DNA from: Pseudomonas tritici
GTDB lineage: Bacteria; Pseudomonadota; Gammaproteobacteria; Pseudomonadales; Pseudomonadaceae
Assembly (NCBI RefSeq): GCF_014268275.3
Contig: NZ_CP077084.1
Coordinates: 124,001 to 188,000, forward strand
DNA length: 64,000 nt
Reading direction: 5' to 3'
The position numbers and the translations under genes are program-made. This document shows, piece by piece, positions 61,258 to 64,000 of the stretch. A model generated the notes under the pieces. It did not search any database. It saw only the letters and a program-made list of their open reading frames with translations, and was not told the DNA's origin. How positions within the stretch are numbered: the stretch's first letter is position 1; the number at the start of each line of letters is the position of its first letter.

Positions 61258-62820
61258 TCAAATGACAACCGGACGCTTCGATAAGTTTTCAGCGCCGCCA
61301 ATGTGACCACGCCCCGCTTGCGCTAGCGGATGAGAAACAAAGTATTGATTGAATATATGATGTAGCTTTTTGTCGCCAGATGCCTTTACTTCTGCCTGTA
61401 TATCATTAACAAATTTAACTGAAACGCTGTATTTTTTTACGGACCCGGAAATTTTTTCAATCTCCATTCTGGATTTCTCAGAAATCTTACCGGTAGTCCA
61501 AAGCTCAAAATGAACGGTAGTATTTTTCCAATCATGATGATTCAAACTGTACTTGTACGTTATAGGTATACGAATGGTTAACCAGCGCGTGATTTCATCC
61601 TCTGACACTAACGCGTATGGAGCATATCCTTTGCACTCAATGAAATAAGTCCTGCCATGCGCTTCCACAAGCACGTCCGTTTCGCTCTCTTGTCCGCCCG
61701 GATTACGAATCTTCTCGTTCAAACGCACCCGGAACGAGTTCCGGGTTCGAGCTACTACATCTGCTACAAAATATTCGAACAATGTGCCTCTGAGATTCCC
61801 GATAGCGCCTTCGAATTTTTTAAGTCCCGCAAACAATTTTTCCAGGACTTCCGCATCGATGGCTTGCTGCCCGGCTTCGGTAAGGGTTTCCATCAACAGC
61901 CGCAACGCTGAAGCCACATCGCTGCCAAACAGTGTTTCAGGTGTGGCAGGAACGATGCCTTTGCTTTTCAACAGAATAAAAGCTTCGCTTGAATAGCTTT
62001 CGGCGATGAAAAAACAAATGCAGGCGCCTACGTTTTTCAGGTTTTTAACCGTCTCAACCTTCGTAAGAAAGGCCAGCACACCAGATTCAGATACCTCGAC
62101 ATCAAAGAGAATATCGGCCAGCAAAAAGCCTGGCTTTTGCGCTCCATCAGACTTTCTTTGACTGATACCAGAGAGGTAGGAAGGTGCAGTGAGGTCCCAA
62201 CAGAAGGTTCCAACCTGCGGTTGAGCCTCCCCTTCAAGATGCCTCAATTTGGCCTTGTCGTAGCTGATCAATCCCAGATTCTTACACCAGGTTTCAAACC
62301 CTGCGAGGAAGATATCCTCGGCGGCAGCTCTCGCTCTGATGGTAGCGACTGCTCCGTCGTACATGCCGGGGCCTTTAGCCAGTGCAATACAGTTACCAGA
62401 ACCAGGTATGTATTGCCTCTCCACCAATTGGGCGCGGAGCAGCTGCTCAATCATCGTGGTACTGGAAATGTGCTTTTTCAGCCTCAGCGGAGCGCCACAA
62501 GCAATGTGAAAAAAAGGCTCCGCCACGATACCGCCCCGCTGTATCAACGCCGCGAGAGCTTTGCCGTACGCAGCATTAGCTTGTAGTAGTGCCTCAGTGA
62601 GCTTCAGCCAGTACTCATCTGAGCCAAAGTACTCTTTGATGTACAGGAATACGGTATTACGGGGAAACAGGTTGTAGACCCGCCCAATACGTTCGTCAGC
62701 GCGGCTGACTCGCTTTCTAGCGGCTACAGCACTGACGCCTTCCTCCTGCACCATATCTGCAACCAAATCACTGGAGAGGCATGGTCCTTTGTCTTCAAGG
62801 CGGTCATAGACGCTTGTCAT
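61258..62820 (-). CDS. PD-(D/E)XK nuclease family protein with N-terminal helix-turn-helix
   Basis: A 520-residue protein. Residues about 1-55 look like a winged helix ('GVSAVAARKRVSRADERIGRV'). The C-terminal third holds a restriction-endonuclease fold: Glu349 in 'GTLFEYFVADVV', Asp382 in 'SETDVLVEA', Glu395 and Lys397 in 'YFIECKGY'. The middle domain is unassigned. GGAG precedes the ATG. It lies 159 bases upstream of the ATPase gene on the same strand and probably belongs to the same system, but co-transcription is not shown. Confidence 0.75.
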   Translation of the reverse strand: MTSVYDRLEDKGPCLSSDLVADMVQEEGVSAVAARKRVSRADERIGRVYNLFPRNTVFLYIKEYFGSDEYWLKLTEALLQANAAYGKALAALIQRGGIVAEPFFHIACGAPLRLKKHISSTTMIEQLLRAQLVERQYIPGSGNCIALAKGPGMYDGAVATIRARAAAEDIFLAGFETWCKNLGLISYDKAKLRHLEGEAQPQVGTFCWDLTAPSYLSGISQRKSDGAQKPGFLLADILFDVEVSESGVLAFLTKVETVKNLKNVGACICFFIAESYSSEAFILLKSKGIVPATPETLFGSDVASALRLLMETLTEAGQQAIDAEVLEKLFAGLKKFEGAIGNLRGTLFEYFVADVVARTRNSFRVRLNEKIRNPGGQESETDVLVEAHGRTYFIECKGYAPYALVSEDEITRWLTIRIPITYKYSLNHHDWKNTTVHFELWTTGKISEKSRMEIEKISGSVKKYSVSVKFVNDIQAEVKASGDKKLHHIFNQYFVSHPLAQAGRGHIGGAENLSKRPVVI

Positions 62821-63253
62821 CGGCTCTCCATGTCACACTGCGCTATTAATATTACAATCCTTTCCTTCAAACGAGCAAAAACGGGCAGTTGCCGTGAGGC
62901 GCCGAATCTCGTGGGCTGCAGAGGCATCGATACTGAAATCACCTGTTGAAATGTCACAGTCGCTAATTTCTGAACTCGGCAACGGGACTTCAACAGCAAG
63001 GTAGTGCGTAGTCTAGCATCGCTGGATCATCGGGCAAAAATGGCCACCCCGGTCCGAGAACCGAACCAACAAAAATGTCACGGGTCTATCAAGCGCTGTG
63101 CGATTTAGCTCGCGAGCAATTTAATGCTCTCTTGAATCCTGATCAATGAAAACAGGCTCGGAATACTCACTTATATTGGCTTATCTGAGATTCCTCGCCT
63201 GTTTTGTTGCTTGGTCGCTGATCTGTCGACTTTCTGCGTTAATCGATAGCCCT
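62821..63253. other. Non-coding stretch, possible insertion-sequence remnant
   Basis: No credible gene in 433 bases. A 60-residue reading at 62817-62999 has no family look. At about 63025-63085 the sequence 'GGCAAAAATGGCCACCCC' and 'AACAAAAATGTCACGGG' looks like the ends of IS21-type elements of Pseudomonas, but this is from memory and unproven. The region may also carry the promoter for the nuclease gene. Confidence 0.35.
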
Positions 63254-64000
63254 TTACTCGGCTTGCTGTATGTTCTGAACTATTTTGAAAAATTCATCGT
63301 AATCTGAGAAGCTGCAGAAACCAGCCTGTTCGCCACGAGTCGAGATGGATATTAGTGGAGGTACTCCTGAGTCGATGTCCGCCAACAAACCCTCAATGAA
63401 GCTACTGACAATACTGATTTGCTTGTAATAAACCTCACCAGTATCATGTTCAGAAGGCTTTTTTTTAGGTTCTTTCAGGAAGTTTTTTAAAATGATTATT
63501 CCGGCGGGTGGGTTATTTGAAAAAAGTTTTAGTATGCCTTTAAAGTAATTGGCGCTTGATGCATGTGTTGCCTCTGCGAGCTCATTTAACATGCTTTCAA
63601 GTGGATCAGCTTGGATTTGGAACATATTTTTCAGATGGGTTATCTGAAAGATAGACATATAGGCAATATCGAAACCACCATCGGCAGATATTATCAAGCA
63701 ACGTAGAGAGTCGATTTGATTTCCCTTGGCCGCAAGGTGCAATGCCATTTCGTAGCACGCCCCGAGATGACCTCTGTTGTGAGCCATCGATAACCAGAGT
63801 AGGCAATCATCATTCCGGCCCCCACCTAGCGAGGCTCCGATCCGATACATGGCGCTGATATGCCCATTAGACGCCGCTTTAGCTAACTCATAGCTTTCGG
63901 CATCAGAGAGCTGATGCTGCGCAAGCATAATGGGTATACAGGCGTCATTTATCCTTATCTTGAGCAATTCGATTAACTTATCCCAGTTAAGCCCAAAATC
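63254..64000 (-). CDS. Sel1-repeat protein, start beyond the window
   Basis: The frame is open to the window end, giving 248 residues without a start. It shows Sel1/TPR-like helical repeats ('AKAASNGHISAMYRIGASLGGG', 'LSMAHNRGHLGACYEMALHLAAKGN', 'LIISADGGFDIAYMSIF'). Such repeats bind proteins and occur in effectors and regulators. AT-rich compared with the core, like its neighbours. The TTG at 63967 is not taken as the start since the frame continues upstream. Confidence 0.65.
   Translation of the reverse strand, partial: DFGLNWDKLIELLKIRINDACIPIMLAQHQLSDAESYELAKAASNGHISAMYRIGASLGGGRNDDCLLWLSMAHNRGHLGACYEMALHLAAKGNQIDSLRCLIISADGGFDIAYMSIFQITHLKNMFQIQADPLESMLNELAEATHASSANYFKGILKLFSNNPPAGIIILKNFLKEPKKKPSEHDTGEVYYKQISIVSSFIEGLLADIDSGVPPLISISTRGEQAGFCSFSDYDEFFKIVQNIQQAE

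Noticed and set aside
62817..62999. 60-residue minus frame upstream of the nuclease
   Set aside because: No ribosome-binding site, no family look, AT-rich intergenic DNA.
1..64000. tRNA, rRNA or CRISPR arrays
   Set aside because: No cloverleaf-like runs, rRNA-like stretches or regularly spaced repeats were seen; the repeats found are REP elements and one short island-edge repeat.

Overview
The window is a stretch of a Pseudomonas chromosome, most likely of the P. fluorescens lineage. The evidence is the high GC content, the gene order pycB-pycA-LysR-(small gene)-RpiR followed by a GGDEF/EAL gene and uvrD (known from other pseudomonads), and the P. fluorescens-type REP sequences built around GTGGGAGC. 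No rRNA, tRNA or CRISPR array was seen. All functional calls come from reading the sequence and from family knowledge; no search was run.

Layout. 1-1.1 kb: end of a polar amino acid ABC transporter (binding protein and permease). 1.3-2.5 kb: a short autotransporter-like protein. 2.6-8.2 kb: two-subunit pyruvate carboxylase with its divergent LysR regulator, a 65-residue gene antisense to the end of that regulator, and an RpiR/HexR-type repressor with a clear operator. 8.3-20.3 kb: core genes (membrane c-di-GMP enzyme, UvrD-type helicase, Tim44-like protein, SUKH protein, CPA2 antiporter, acyl-CoA thioesterase, lipoprotein, PdxY, DUF3301).

20.3-30.2 kb is a zinc-starvation cluster. Two perfect Zur boxes (23212-23224 and 24956-24968) drive two COG0523/CobW GTPases with a DUF1826 gene, a small secreted protein, a periplasmic amidase, and a tightly coupled operon folE2-znuC-znuB-znuA-gamma carbonic anhydrase-dihydroorotase. 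These are mostly metal-sparing duplicates of zinc enzymes plus a zinc importer. After a DUF3617 protein, cardiolipin synthase and cyclopropane synthase comes a bufferin-type RiPP operon (34.1-36.1 kb: precursor, MNIO enzyme, partner). It is followed by a P-type ATPase with three SPFH (HflK/HflC-like) genes (36.2-42.0 kb), which has its own Zur-like box.

42.25-47.9 kb reads divergently and encodes a near-complete phospholipid pathway of unknown product, resembling E. coli ynbABCD plus a PlsC-like acyltransferase. Then come an Lrp/LysE pair, the alpha-2-macroglobulin/PbpC pair and a small hypothetical gene.

From about 57.9 kb the composition becomes AT-richer and the content turns accessory. 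Short direct repeats are followed by a likely anti-phage island on the minus strand: a PD-(D/E)XK nuclease, an ABC-type ATPase and an HNH protein with a tail of ten CxxC knuckles. A Sel1-repeat gene is cut by the window end. This three-gene module, the Ynb-like lipid operon and the Zur-linked SPFH/P-type ATPase operon are the best candidates for undescribed biology.
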